This document shows positions 8,612-17,039 of a DNA stretch of 37,363 bases, one piece after another. This DNA is from a virus. Position numbers and translations under genes: made by a program. The DNA is taken from positions 1-37,363 of the IMG/VR virus record IMGVR_UViG_3300044673_000271; one strand, given 5' to 3'. The notes below the pieces were generated by a model, which had not been told where the DNA came from, searched no databases, and saw nothing but the letters and a program-made list of their open reading frames with translations. Position 1 is the stretch's first letter; every line of letters starts with the position of its first letter.

Positions 8612-11600
8612 TGAGCATTCAACAATTTCCTCCAGCTGGAGAAGGCCGATTTAATCCAATCGAGACCCTAATTGATCCAGTAAATAAGCTACGCGTATCT
8701 CAACCTCAGTCGCTGATTGACACTGACTTTGAGTACGGTACCCAGATTACTAAGTGGGAGAACCTTGCTGTAACAAACAACAGACCGTTTGCTTACTTTT
8801 CTCCTACCCCATTTACTAACGTTTCTGGCATTAGCATGCCAACAAACTCACGCGTTGTTACTGTAACCTTGGCCACTCAGACCGCAACAGTTACAGGTGC
8901 TTCCGGTGGTAACCCAGGTCAAAACTATGTAACTTACACAACATCTGCATCTCATGGCTTTTCTGTTGAGCAGTATGTAGTAGTTTCTGGTGCAAGCCAG
9001 TCTAACTACAATGGGTTGTTTTTTATTACCGCTATTCCAAACGCAAACCAATTTACTGTGTTAAATAACGCAACTGGTAACGTCAACTTTACCAACGGTA
9101 GCGCAACAGCTGGTGTTGCACCACCTACCGGAAGTGCACTTACCATTCAGGATACATACCTTTCCGAAGCAAACGGAATCTACCTAATTGAGACCGGCGG
9201 AGGGACTGGAACATTTACATATTTGGGAAAGTCTCAGAATAGAAGTAACGTAACTAGCATTCTAGACCCAAATAAGACCGCCATCTATAGCGCAACTATA
9301 TATACAGGCGCAAGAATTGGAACTAACCCAATCATCACTAATGACATTAATTTTGATGGTGGGCTAGCAATCACGGTAAATACCAACGTCCCACATGGAC
9401 TTTCAATCGGTAACACAATTGCTGTCAACAACATTACTGGCACTAACCCGCCTAATGGATCGTATCGTGTAGCTAGTGTTCCAAATGCCACTACTTTTAT
9501 CTACTACGCAGAAGTGTCTGAAGGTGTACCGGCAAATATTGACCCAACAAACTCATCAATTTTCGTGAGGCCTCAGGGTACTTATTTGCACAGGCCTTTT
9601 GATGGTGGTGTCGTATTCTCAACAAATGCAACTTCTAACTATGAAGCTGCCATTCGTCAGACTAGACGCTATTTCCGTTACCAGTCAGGTAAGGGTCTTC
9701 AGGTATCCTCTGGTACCACACTAAAGCCATACTTGAATGTTGATACCATCACTTCTTCAGGGAACACAGCAACTGTAATCACTAAAGAGGCACACAACAT
9801 TCTTCCTGGAACTGTTGTACAAATTAGAGGCGCAACTCAGTCTCCTTATAATGGGACGTTTATCGTAGATGACATAACCGGCCTAAATAGCTTCACCTAT
9901 GGAATGAGCAGCTCTACATCAAGTCCTGCTACTGGAATTATCGACCTAAACGTAGAATCTTGGTATGGAGCTAAGAACAGACTAGGACAGTTTGACTCAC
10001 AGAACGGTATTTTCTGGGAATTTGATGGCCAAGGCTTATATGCAGTTCGTCGTTCCTCTACTCAGCAAATTTCTGGTAGATCAAACGTAACATTTGGATC
10101 TAATACAGTAACTAGAACCAGCGCGTCGTTCCCTACTTCATACTCTAGCCAGCTTAAGCCTGGAGACTACGTAGTAATTCGCGGTCAGTCGTATCGAGTT
10201 TTGGCAATTGACGATTTGTCTGCTACTCCAAACTTTACGATTTCACCGTCGTACAGAGGAGCAACAGCTCAGCACGTAACAATCTCTAAGACTGAAGAGC
10301 TAAGAGTCCCTCAGTCCGAGTTCAATCTAGACACTATTGACGGTAACGGTCCATCAGGATACAACATCGATCTCACAAAGATGCAGATGTGGTACATTGA
10401 CTACTCGTGGTATGGTGCTGGATTCATCCGCTGGGGTGTTCGTGGTCCAAATGGTGACGTAATTTACGCTCACAAGATGAAGAACAACAACGTCAATACC
10501 GAGGCCTACATGAGGTCTGGTAACTTGCCGGCTCGCTACGAGACGTCTACTCTTCCTCCAACTACTGCTCTAACAGCTAGCCTAACTGATAGTGCAACTA
10601 CTATGACAGTAGCAGACACATCTACATTCCCAGATAACGGAACCTTGGTAATTATTCCTAGCACTACCAATAACCAGGCTCAGCTTGATAGGGAATATAT
10701 AAATTACACCGGAAAAACTGCTACTACGTTCACTGGTCTCACTAGAGGAAAGATGGGAGCTACAGTAACCACCACTTGGACGATTGGTTCAAATACTGGA
10801 ACTGTGTCTTCCTCAAATAACCTGCAAATTGGGATGCGAGCTATTGCAAGTAGCCCAGCCAATGCTGTTCCTGACGGTGCTTTTATTACTGAAATCAATG
10901 GAAACCAGGTATCGCTAAACGTACCAGTTACTGGAGCTAACCCGACAATCATCTTCCCACCAATGGGAGCAACTGGAGCTAAGGCATACACTTACAATGC
11001 TCAATCTCCGATTTCGGTAGAGCTTGCCTATCCTACATATGCTCCGGCAATTTCCCACTGGGGTACGTCAGTATTGATGGATGGTCGTTTTGATGATGAC
11101 GCGTCTCTTATCTTTACCTATGGTCAGACAGGAACTGTGTCAATTGCCGCTGGTCAATCCAGAGCAATTTTTGCAATCCGTCTAGCACCTTCTGTAGATA
11201 ACGGTATTGGTGCAAACTTTGGTCAGCGAGAGCTAATCAACAGAGCTCAGCTAAAGCTGTTAAACCTGGGTGTTACCACGACTAACTCTGGTACAAACTA
11301 CCTAGTAAGAGCCTACCTAAACGCTGTCCCATCTATTGGAGTGACTTGGAGAGCACCGAACTTCTTCGAGACTGGAACTGACAACTCTTCGTTTGCACAA
11401 ATTGCAGACTATAGAGCTTCAGGCGCTGTCACTATCTCAGGTGGAGAAATTGTAGGAGGATTCTTGTCTCAAGGAACCGACTCAATTGACCTAACTAAGC
11501 TACGTGACTTAGGTAACTGTATTCTCGGTGGAGGTGGAGCCAGCTCCGAGACTGGAATCTACCCAGATGGCCCAGACACTCTAACTATCGTAGTTACTAA

Positions 11601-11661
11601 CTTGTCACCGCAGACAGCTGCGTTTAGCGGTCGTATGTCATGGACGGAGGCTCAGGCCTAA
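8611..11661 (+). CDS. large baseplate/fibre structural protein, module A copy
   Basis: This 1016-residue protein carries LRVSQPQSLIDTDFEYGTQ and then TKWENLAVTNNRP near the N-terminus. It has several small beta-domain repeats of the type HGFSVEQYVVVSGA..NYNG and HGLSIGNTIAVNNI. A conserved core follows with MWYIDYSWYGAGFIRWGVRG and NNNVNTEAYMRSGNLPARYE around residues 590-650. I recall these landmarks from large structural proteins of T4-like aquatic phages. It is a clear paralogue of the 994-residue protein at 22213, sharing the N-terminal landmark, the beta-repeats, the DYSWYGAG core and the C-terminal ISWTEAQA/MSWTEAQA end. It is probably a trimeric baseplate or fibre-stem protein. Confidence 0.8.
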   Translation: MSIQQFPPAGEGRFNPIETLIDPVNKLRVSQPQSLIDTDFEYGTQITKWENLAVTNNRPFAYFSPTPFTNVSGISMPTNSRVVTVTLATQTATVTGASGGNPGQNYVTYTTSASHGFSVEQYVVVSGASQSNYNGLFFITAIPNANQFTVLNNATGNVNFTNGSATAGVAPPTGSALTIQDTYLSEANGIYLIETGGGTGTFTYLGKSQNRSNVTSILDPNKTAIYSATIYTGARIGTNPIITNDINFDGGLAITVNTNVPHGLSIGNTIAVNNITGTNPPNGSYRVASVPNATTFIYYAEVSEGVPANIDPTNSSIFVRPQGTYLHRPFDGGVVFSTNATSNYEAAIRQTRRYFRYQSGKGLQVSSGTTLKPYLNVDTITSSGNTATVITKEAHNILPGTVVQIRGATQSPYNGTFIVDDITGLNSFTYGMSSSTSSPATGIIDLNVESWYGAKNRLGQFDSQNGIFWEFDGQGLYAVRRSSTQQISGRSNVTFGSNTVTRTSASFPTSYSSQLKPGDYVVIRGQSYRVLAIDDLSATPNFTISPSYRGATAQHVTISKTEELRVPQSEFNLDTIDGNGPSGYNIDLTKMQMWYIDYSWYGAGFIRWGVRGPNGDVIYAHKMKNNNVNTEAYMRSGNLPARYETSTLPPTTALTASLTDSATTMTVADTSTFPDNGTLVIIPSTTNNQAQLDREYINYTGKTATTFTGLTRGKMGATVTTTWTIGSNTGTVSSSNNLQIGMRAIASSPANAVPDGAFITEINGNQVSLNVPVTGANPTIIFPPMGATGAKAYTYNAQSPISVELAYPTYAPAISHWGTSVLMDGRFDDDASLIFTYGQTGTVSIAAGQSRAIFAIRLAPSVDNGIGANFGQRELINRAQLKLLNLGVTTTNSGTNYLVRAYLNAVPSIGVTWRAPNFFETGTDNSSFAQIADYRASGAVTISGGEIVGGFLSQGTDSIDLTKLRDLGNCILGGGGASSETGIYPDGPDTLTIVVTNLSPQTAAFSGRMSWTEAQA

Positions 11662-12524
11662 TGCCTATCGATTTCCCAAGTACGCCAACAATCGGAGACA
11701 TCTACACATACAACGACAGATCCTGGACTTGGTCCGGCGCTGTGTGGACGCCAAACCGACCACAGTATACAGCCGATAGAGACATTATCTCTGACGCTGA
11801 TGGATATCTAATTGCGTCTCCGGTAACCTCGACTGAGGTCGCCTATCTCGACGGTGTCACTGCTAACATCCAAAATCAGTTGGACGATAAGGCTCCCTTA
11901 GCTAGTCCAGCATTGACTGGTACTCCGACTGCACCTACCGCTTCTGCCAACACAAACACAACGCAGGTTGCAACTACCGCATATGTTGTTGGGCAGGCTA
12001 GTCAAACCTCTACAGTTCCATTAGAAAATGGCACCGGAGCAGCGGGAACTTCACTGAGATATTCTAGAGAAGATCACGTCCACCCAACAGACCCCACCCG
12101 TGCTCCTATTGCTAGCCCCACCTTTACCGGGACGGTAACAGTGGGGTCATCTGGTGTAGTTTTCTCGGATGGTGCTCAAACTAAGCAAGGCGTACCATCA
12201 CTCACAGAAATTAAACCAACCGTCGCTCAGAACGTTTCGACTAATTCATTAGCAAATGCTCTAACCTATAGGGACGCATTGGTACCAATCTCCGGGGCTA
12301 GAAATATAACAGTAGACGCAGACACCACAAATGGAGTTACTTTCCCCACCGGGACATCTATTGACTTTTACCAAGCATCTGGCACAGGGGCAGCTTTTGT
12401 GGAGGGTGCTGGAGTGACTATCCAACGTACTCCAGGTCTTAAGTTAAGATCCCTTTACTCTTCAGCTACTCTGACAAAGGTAGCAGCAAACACTTGGCTG
12501 CTATACGGCGACTTAGCTCTATAA
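11661..12524 (+). CDS. distal fibre protein, module A copy
   Basis: The start is taken as the ATG at 11661, which overlaps the preceding stop (TAATG) and gives 287 residues beginning MPIDFPSTPTIGDIYTYND. A longer reading from 11640 lacks this signal. The opening pattern (I-D/N-F-P...P-x-I-G-D...W-x-W-x-G-x-V-W) is the same as in the protein at 25201 of module B, so these are paralogues with different C-terminal parts. The middle has the fibre repeats TSTEVAYLDGVTANIQNQLD and ASPALTGTPTAPTA. The C-terminal 110 residues (about 180-287) form a beta-rich domain ending in NTWLLYGDLAL, a type found at fibre tips. It has no collagen repeat, unlike its module B counterpart. Confidence 0.7.
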   Translation: MPIDFPSTPTIGDIYTYNDRSWTWSGAVWTPNRPQYTADRDIISDADGYLIASPVTSTEVAYLDGVTANIQNQLDDKAPLASPALTGTPTAPTASANTNTTQVATTAYVVGQASQTSTVPLENGTGAAGTSLRYSREDHVHPTDPTRAPIASPTFTGTVTVGSSGVVFSDGAQTKQGVPSLTEIKPTVAQNVSTNSLANALTYRDALVPISGARNITVDADTTNGVTFPTGTSIDFYQASGTGAAFVEGAGVTIQRTPGLKLRSLYSSATLTKVAANTWLLYGDLAL

Positions 12525-12530
12525 AAATAA

Positions 12531-12546
12531 GGTAGAATATCGTACT
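12531..12546 (+). promoter_or_regulatory. candidate leaderless promoter (GGTAGAATAT)
   Basis: The -10-like TAGAAT at 12533-12538 is preceded by GG and followed after eight bases by the ATG at 12547, so a transcript from it would have almost no leader. No good -35 is present. No Shine-Dalgarno sequence stands before this ATG. The site fits the shared GTAnAAT(A/T) pattern and would allow the FN3-Hint protein to be made separately from the rest of module A. Confidence 0.4.
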
Positions 12547-13935
12547 ATGGCAGCCGGAAAGAAACCAGGTAGACGTTCACAGTCGCAGAACGACTTTTTA
12601 GAGGCAGCAGCCCCGATAAATGTCGTCGCCACTGACGTAGGAACTAATAGAGCATTTAATGATGGTGCTGCTTCTATCTCCTTCGCGCTTCCTGAAGGCT
12701 CTACCCCTGCTGACAGCTTCAGTGTTACAGCTACAAAGGTAGGTACTGGTGTAGATACAACAGCAACTACAACTACCGGAACAACTTCACCAATCGTTGT
12801 AGGCGGGCTTGATTCAAATAGCAACTACACATTTACTGTAACCGCAATTAACAACGCTGGTACCTCGGTACCCTCTGCTCCAACTAACTCAATCTTAATT
12901 ACAACCGTTCCAATTGCCCCAGTGGCTCCGGGAGTTCAGAGCTTCTCTAATGACCAGAACGACTATGTAACAATTACTGCTCCATCGAACAACGGTGGAA
13001 AGCCAATTACCCAATACAACTGGGAAAGTAACGACTCTAAGTCTGGAAACAGAGCATCTGCCGGTCAGTTTGCAGTTGGCCAAGAACAAAATACAACTCA
13101 GCAATATCGAGTCCGTGCTGTAAACGCTAATGGCGCTTCCGAGTGGTCCCCATTCTCTGGCAACATCACTACTCCGCCATTTTTCCCACCATTCTTCCCA
13201 TTTTTCCCACCATTCTTCCCATTCTTCCCACCTAGTTTCCCATTCTTCCCATTCTTCCCACCGATGTTCCCATTCTTCCCATTCTTCCCACCGATGTTCC
13301 CATTCTTCCCATTCTTCCCACCTAGTTTCCCATTCTTCCCATTCTTCCCACCGTTCTTCCCGTTCTTCCCACCTAGGTTCCCGCCATTCTTCCCATTCTT
13401 CCCGTTCTTCCCACCTAGGTTCCCGCCATTCTTCCCATTCTTCCCGTTCTTCCCGCCTACGTTTAAGAGACGTTGCTTGGCCCCAAGCACTCAGATTCTT
13501 ACTCCGAGCGGTTGGGTGGAAGCCTCTACGCTAAAGCCTGGAGACTCTGTGATGACAGTTGCTAACAAGCACATGGATCTAAAGTCTCTGATGGAAACTG
13601 GAACTTCAAGTTCTCTTCCATCAACCGTAGAGTTGGAAGAAGCTAAGGTCGCCTCTGTGGTAGTGAAGACTGGAGTGCTTGTAGGATTCAACAACCTAGC
13701 AAAGCAGTACTCAGGAACTCAACCAGTTTTCGTGAAGACTGAAGAGAAGATCGTATACATGGGAGCTTCCGACGTTCAAGTTGGAGACATTCTTCTTGGA
13801 GTAGACGAAACCGGAGGTCTTGTAGAGACTGTAGTTGAGTCAATCCAAAGGGATGCAGAAGAGTCTGAGGTCTACGACATCAGAACTTCACCACATCCTT
13901 GGTTCCTAACTAAGTCTGCTATAGTCATCGCCTAA
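12547..13935 (+). CDS. FN3 - Phe/Pro tandem repeat - Hint-like protein
   Basis: This 462-residue protein has an unusual three-part architecture. Residues 18-207 hold two fibronectin type III-like domains (SNYTFTVTAINNAGTSVPSAPTN and QYRVRAVNANGASEWSPFSG are typical ends). Residues 208-306 are almost only F and P, in units such as PMFPFFPFFP. Residues 310-462 look like a Hint (hedgehog/intein) domain: C310-LAPSTQILTPSGWV, then LKPGDSVMTV, later VQVGDILLG and VYDIRTSPHPWFL. The usual T-x-x-H of intein block B is replaced by T391-Q-P-V, and the protein ends IVIA without the terminal His-Asn and without a C-extein. Splicing is therefore unlikely. N-terminal cleavage, ester or thioester formation at C310, or a purely structural role remain open. 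It is the last gene of module A and ends just before a terminator. Confidence 0.8.
   Translation: MAAGKKPGRRSQSQNDFLEAAAPINVVATDVGTNRAFNDGAASISFALPEGSTPADSFSVTATKVGTGVDTTATTTTGTTSPIVVGGLDSNSNYTFTVTAINNAGTSVPSAPTNSILITTVPIAPVAPGVQSFSNDQNDYVTITAPSNNGGKPITQYNWESNDSKSGNRASAGQFAVGQEQNTTQQYRVRAVNANGASEWSPFSGNITTPPFFPPFFPFFPPFFPFFPPSFPFFPFFPPMFPFFPFFPPMFPFFPFFPPSFPFFPFFPPFFPFFPPRFPPFFPFFPFFPPRFPPFFPFFPFFPPTFKRRCLAPSTQILTPSGWVEASTLKPGDSVMTVANKHMDLKSLMETGTSSSLPSTVELEEAKVASVVVKTGVLVGFNNLAKQYSGTQPVFVKTEEKIVYMGASDVQVGDILLGVDETGGLVETVVESIQRDAEESEVYDIRTSPHPWFLTKSAIVIA
13172..13464 (+). repeat. in-frame Phe/Pro-encoding tandem repeats (30-bp and 42-bp units)
   Basis: The tract is strongly pyrimidine-rich on the plus strand. 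A 30-base unit (CCGATG then TTCCCATTCTTCCCATTC and so on) is present twice in perfect tandem at 13261-13320. It is flanked by two identical copies of a sister unit starting CCTAGTTTCCC at 13231-13260 and 13321-13350. Further on, a 42-base unit starting CCTAGGTTCCCGCC occurs at 13372-13413 and again at 13414-13455, differing at the last base. All unit lengths are multiples of three, so copy number can change without breaking the frame. Confidence 0.9.
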
Positions 13936-13950
13936 ATAGCGCAAAGTAGA

Positions 13951-13982
13951 AGGAGCGGCCTATGGTCGCTCCTTTTATTTTT
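13951..13982 (+). terminator. intrinsic terminator closing adhesion module A
   Basis: A 10-base-pair stem (AGGAGCGGCC at 13951-13960 with GGTCGCTCCT at 13964-13973, one G-T pair, loop TAT) is followed directly by a T-rich run (TTTTATTTTT, 13973-13982). It lies 16 bases after the stop of the FN3-Hint gene. This is a strong rho-independent terminator on the plus strand, so the oxygenase cassette downstream needs its own promoter or read-through. Confidence 0.88.
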
Positions 13983-14064
13983 GCCTGAGAAACCTGGTTA
14001 TTTAAGAGCACTTCGTGTTAGTATTTAGCTGCCAAATAATTAAATTTAGTTAGGATTTCTCATC

Positions 14065-14808
14065 ATGAGCGATTGGTTTACAAAAGACAGATCAGAAACC
14101 GCTTCTAACCGAATGGAAGATAGAACGGCATACTACAATCCAAATGTCTCTGTTCTAAATCCAGCGCTCGGAATCAACATTTATAGAGGCGCTATTACAA
14201 AAGAGCAGGGTGAAGAGTACATCAACACCCTGGAAAAGAATTTAAGCAACTCTGGCAGATATAGATGGAACGGTGCCAAGGTCACAAACTCTGCCGAAGT
14301 CACCGTGTCTGCAAGAAACGCCTTGGATTTTAAGATTAGCTCGAAGAATCTAGGGCCACGTACCCCAGAAAATGCAGAGCTATACGACACTCATGAAAGA
14401 ATCTTTCAGGCCCTAAAGCAGTGTATTGACGACTACGGCGCATACTGGGGAGTCGGGATTCAGTACTACGAATCATTTAACTTTGTAAAGTATGACGGAC
14501 CTGGCACTCACTTTAAGGTGCATGCCGATCACGGCCCAACTTATGTTTGCACTGTGTCGGCTGTTATTTACCTAAATGACGATTATGAGGGCGGAGAAAT
14601 ATCTTTCCCGCGCTTTAATAACCTCGTGATTAAGCCTAAAGCTGGAGACATAGTAGTATTCCCTTCAACCTACATCTACGAGCATGCATCTGAAGATATG
14701 ATTTCTGGCGTTAAATATGCAGTAGTGATTATGACGGACTATAACGATAGAGCCGGAGTAAATCAAAGAGTTTCCCCTGTAATTACTGACTATCCTCTCA
14801 TTTATTAG
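14065..14808 (+). CDS. 2OG-Fe(II) dioxygenase, prolyl-4-hydroxylase type (1 of 5)
   Basis: This 247-residue protein has the double-stranded beta-helix signature of 2-oxoglutarate/Fe(II) oxygenases of the P4H class. The iron ligands are H153 and D155 (in HFKVHADHG) and H207 (in YIYEHASED). K217 in SGVKYAVV is the expected 2OG-binding lysine. Between them is VIYLNDDYEGGEISFP, a hallmark of this family, and KPKAGDIVVFP. Such enzymes hydroxylate prolyl or other side chains using O2 and 2OG. It opens a seven-gene cassette. The start ATG has TAGGA eight bases upstream, and an AT-rich 80-base gap after the module A terminator should hold its promoter. The substrate is unknown; phage fibre proteins on both sides are candidates by position. 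Confidence 0.87.
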   Translation: MSDWFTKDRSETASNRMEDRTAYYNPNVSVLNPALGINIYRGAITKEQGEEYINTLEKNLSNSGRYRWNGAKVTNSAEVTVSARNALDFKISSKNLGPRTPENAELYDTHERIFQALKQCIDDYGAYWGVGIQYYESFNFVKYDGPGTHFKVHADHGPTYVCTVSAVIYLNDDYEGGEISFPRFNNLVIKPKAGDIVVFPSTYIYEHASEDMISGVKYAVVIMTDYNDRAGVNQRVSPVITDYPLIY

Positions 14809-14816
14809 GAGATTTG

Positions 14817-15569
14817 ATGCAAGACAACAACCACGTCAGTGAACCCACCACTGCGATGAAACAGCAGATGGACTCGCACCAAGAAAGACTACTTTCGTGG
14901 TACGAAATTGAAGAGAAGACCTGGTCAGACTGTAGGGAAGTAGTTCCTATGTCTGGCATCTGGGTCTACAAAGATGTTCTTCCTAAATCGATGAACATCA
15001 TTGAAAGACTTGAAGAAGTTCTCTCGGACTCGTCTAACAGATACAACTACTCTGAGGCACTAGTAGGCTACGGAGTAAAAATGCCTGAGTATCGAGACTG
15101 CTTTGACTTTAAATACAAGAGAACTGACGTAAGCGCCGACCCGTCGGAGGCAGGTAAGAAGCTTGTCTCCCTCTGGGATGACACACACTTTAGACAGCTT
15201 CAGGCAGTCAAGCACTATACAAAGCACTACAACATCGGTGAGCTCCGCTACTGGGAAGCAACTAACTTTGTGAAGTATGGTCCAGGGCAACACTTCCAGG
15301 AACACCACGACCACGGCTACTCCTACAACTGTGTGGTATCACTCGTTGGATTCCCGAACGATGACTATGAGGGTGGAGAACTAGCCTTCAGCATTCAAGG
15401 AGTGCAAATTAAACCTGAAGCTGGAGACTTGTATGTGTTCCCGTCTAACTACATGTATCCGCACCGTGCCATGCCAGTCCACTCTGGTACTAAGTATTCT
15501 ATGGTCACTATGTTGGACTACTCAGACAAGTTTCACCGACCAGGCTTCTACAAAGAGACAAATAGTTAA
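14817..15569 (+). CDS. 2OG-Fe(II) dioxygenase, prolyl-4-hydroxylase type (2 of 5)
   Basis: This 250-residue protein is a second 2OG-Fe(II) oxygenase. The metal ligands are H163 and D165 (in HFQEHHDHG, aligned with HFKVHADHG of the previous gene) and H216 (in YMYPHRAMP), and the 2OG lysine is K226 in SGTKYSMV. The family strand GFPNDDYEGGELAF is present. The start is ATG 14817, because AGGAG at 14807-14811 is five bases upstream; a TTG three bases earlier would be too close. The N-terminal 50 residues (HQERLLSWYEIEEKTWSDC) differ from the other copies and may help choose the substrate or partner. It is eight bases after the first oxygenase and overlaps the next gene by one base. Confidence 0.87.
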   Translation: MQDNNHVSEPTTAMKQQMDSHQERLLSWYEIEEKTWSDCREVVPMSGIWVYKDVLPKSMNIIERLEEVLSDSSNRYNYSEALVGYGVKMPEYRDCFDFKYKRTDVSADPSEAGKKLVSLWDDTHFRQLQAVKHYTKHYNIGELRYWEATNFVKYGPGQHFQEHHDHGYSYNCVVSLVGFPNDDYEGGELAFSIQGVQIKPEAGDLYVFPSNYMYPHRAMPVHSGTKYSMVTMLDYSDKFHRPGFYKETNS

Positions 15570-16315
15570 TGAGAAAAATATCAGTACAAAGATCTAGACC
15601 TGGTGGCGGAGACATCTCTCCACTACCGGCAACTAGGCAGTGGATGGATGACACGCCACATAAGCACGCTTACATGTGCTTCCCACTGACCGTAACTAAT
15701 CGACTTGGGTGGGGAATCTCATTCCCGGAGGACATAGTCTTTGTTTGGGACGGAATTGATGATTACAGTCCTGATCACGTAAAAATCATTAAGGGCGAGC
15801 AGTACGCTAGCCCTAAAAGAGGAAACGCAACTATTAGTTTCGAGACTGGATTGCTTTTTAAGACGGACGAGCAGACAACAATGCTGACTATGCCAGTCCC
15901 TAATCAGTTCATTCGTGGTACTCAGTGCTTTACTACTCTAATTAGCACATCTTTCTACAAGCCAGAACTTCCGATTGCTTGGAAGATTATGGAACCAAAT
16001 CTACAAATTACTATTCCAGCTGGAACTCCAGTTGGTGCAGTGCTCCCAATCTCATTGACGTCCCTACAAGACGAGTATGAGCTAGAGCTTAATGAGAACT
16101 ATCCTGGCCCAGAATTCTGGGACGAGTTAAGAAAATATGGAGACATAGCCGAAGAGAAAAACTCGGTAGGAGAGTGGTCAAAGATGTATAGAGATGCTGT
16201 TGACTATAACGGAGACAGTATCGGGGCGCACGAAACAAAATCTATACGACTGAAAACATCGGTGTGCCCGGTAACTGGGATTTCATCTGAAGGTGGCTCA
16301 GTTGGACATCCGTAA
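15569..16315 (+). CDS. DUF6065-like protein (copy a)
   Basis: This 248-residue protein shows the pattern I associate with DUF6065: an N-terminal ATRQWMDDTPHKHAYMCFPL, then TNRLGWGISFPED, then MPVPNQFIRGTQCFTTLIST and WKIMEPNLQITIPAGTPVGAVLP. The function of the family is unknown. The recurring beta pattern suggests a compact beta-sandwich or jelly-roll. It is translationally coupled to the oxygenase before it (TAATG at 15567) and overlaps the next gene by 23 bases. The next gene is a distant relative with the same late landmarks (PFNRFELPFLTTSG and IPAGTPYAQILPF). Its position inside an oxygenase cluster suggests that it acts with those enzymes, for example as a partner or substrate carrier, but this is inference. 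Confidence 0.6.
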   Translation: MRKISVQRSRPGGGDISPLPATRQWMDDTPHKHAYMCFPLTVTNRLGWGISFPEDIVFVWDGIDDYSPDHVKIIKGEQYASPKRGNATISFETGLLFKTDEQTTMLTMPVPNQFIRGTQCFTTLISTSFYKPELPIAWKIMEPNLQITIPAGTPVGAVLPISLTSLQDEYELELNENYPGPEFWDELRKYGDIAEEKNSVGEWSKMYRDAVDYNGDSIGAHETKSIRLKTSVCPVTGISSEGGSVGHP

Positions 16316-17039
16316 AATAAAATTTGTAATAAATCGCCCATGGTTGAATAAAAACAGCCCTTCTACGCCAGGTCCAGTAATTAAGACTATTCCTGATTGG
16401 TACCGTAAGGCAGACAGATTTGCAGTAAACCCAGCCAACAATGAATACTGGCAAGACCCATTTACAGGGGGTAAAGTTCCCACCTGGAAAGCTTGCCCAG
16501 CTATCTTTGACATTATGGGTAGCGGATATGTCTACAAGACCCCGGCTGATATTGAAATCACCGAGGAAAATGGCATCCCAAAGATAAAGATTCTAGACCA
16601 CAAAAACAAAGACTTTATTCAAGTCCGCCCTCCAATGCCTCAATTCTTACCTCCTCAGGGGTACTACGAACACCACTTTGCATGGTGGTCCGATTGGGCC
16701 GTAGAGCTGCCAGAAGGTTACAGTGCACTTTACACTCAACCTTTCAATCGATTCGAGCTCCCATTCCTCACAACAAGCGGAATTATCGATAACGACAAAG
16801 TTCACTTACCTGGAACTATGCCCTTCTTTATTGTTAAGGGATTCACTGGTCTAATCCCGGCGGGAACTCCATACGCTCAAATCTTGCCCTTTAAGCGCGA
16901 GAATTGGACATCAGAGATTGTTGATAAAATTAGTCAGCAAGAGATGTACACAAAAAACGCCGAAAACAGTAGAAAATACAGAGTACCTAACGGCGGCGTA
17001 TATCAAAAGGAAGTTTGGGAGAGACGCACCTATGAGTAG
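16293..17039 (+). CDS. DUF6065-related protein (copy b)
   Basis: This 248-residue protein starts at a GTG (16293) inside the end of the previous gene. Key landmarks are PGPVIKTIPDWYRKADRF, WKACPAIFDIMGSGYVYKTP, a His/Trp-rich YYEHHFAWWSDWAVELPEGYSALYT segment in outline, then PFNRFELPFLTTSGIIDNDK and LIPAGTPYAQILPFKRENW. I recall proteins with these landmarks from T4-like aquatic phages, where they are hypothetical. The similarity to the preceding protein is limited to the C-terminal half, so the two are distant paralogues. The E-H-H and W-W residues could line a binding site. No known catalytic motif is seen. It overlaps the next oxygenase gene by eight bases. Confidence 0.6.
   Translation: MAQLDIRKIKFVINRPWLNKNSPSTPGPVIKTIPDWYRKADRFAVNPANNEYWQDPFTGGKVPTWKACPAIFDIMGSGYVYKTPADIEITEENGIPKIKILDHKNKDFIQVRPPMPQFLPPQGYYEHHFAWWSDWAVELPEGYSALYTQPFNRFELPFLTTSGIIDNDKVHLPGTMPFFIVKGFTGLIPAGTPYAQILPFKRENWTSEIVDKISQQEMYTKNAENSRKYRVPNGGVYQKEVWERRTYE

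Noticed and set aside
11640-11660. Start of the distal fibre gene at 11640
   Set aside because: ATG 11661 overlaps the stop of the upstream gene and matches the start of its paralogue at 25201.
13172-13464. CRISPR array
   Set aside because: The repeats are directly tandem, coding and in frame, with no unique spacers and no cas genes.
13098-13490. Minus-strand ORF coding Gly-Lys-Asn repeats opposite the Phe/Pro repeat
   Set aside because: It is the mirror image of the repeat tract, and the plus-strand frame has recognisable FN3 and Hint-like domains on both sides.
13130-13534. Plus-strand +1 frame ORF rich in Ser-His repeats
   Set aside because: It is a shifted reading of the same repeat. 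Open frames are expected across such low-complexity DNA, and there is no start signal.
12547-13935. Active intein in the FN3-Hint protein
   Set aside because: There is no C-extein, no terminal His-Asn and no block B T-x-x-H, so splicing cannot occur as in standard inteins.
13986-14062. Inverted repeat TGAGAAA / TTTCTCA around the gap before oxygenase 1
   Set aside because: The 7-base arms are over 60 bases apart in AT-rich DNA, so chance is a sufficient explanation.
16918-17031. N-terminal extension of oxygenase 3
   Set aside because: The segment overlaps the previous gene, is lysine-rich without family resemblance, and ATG 17032 has a proper ribosome site.
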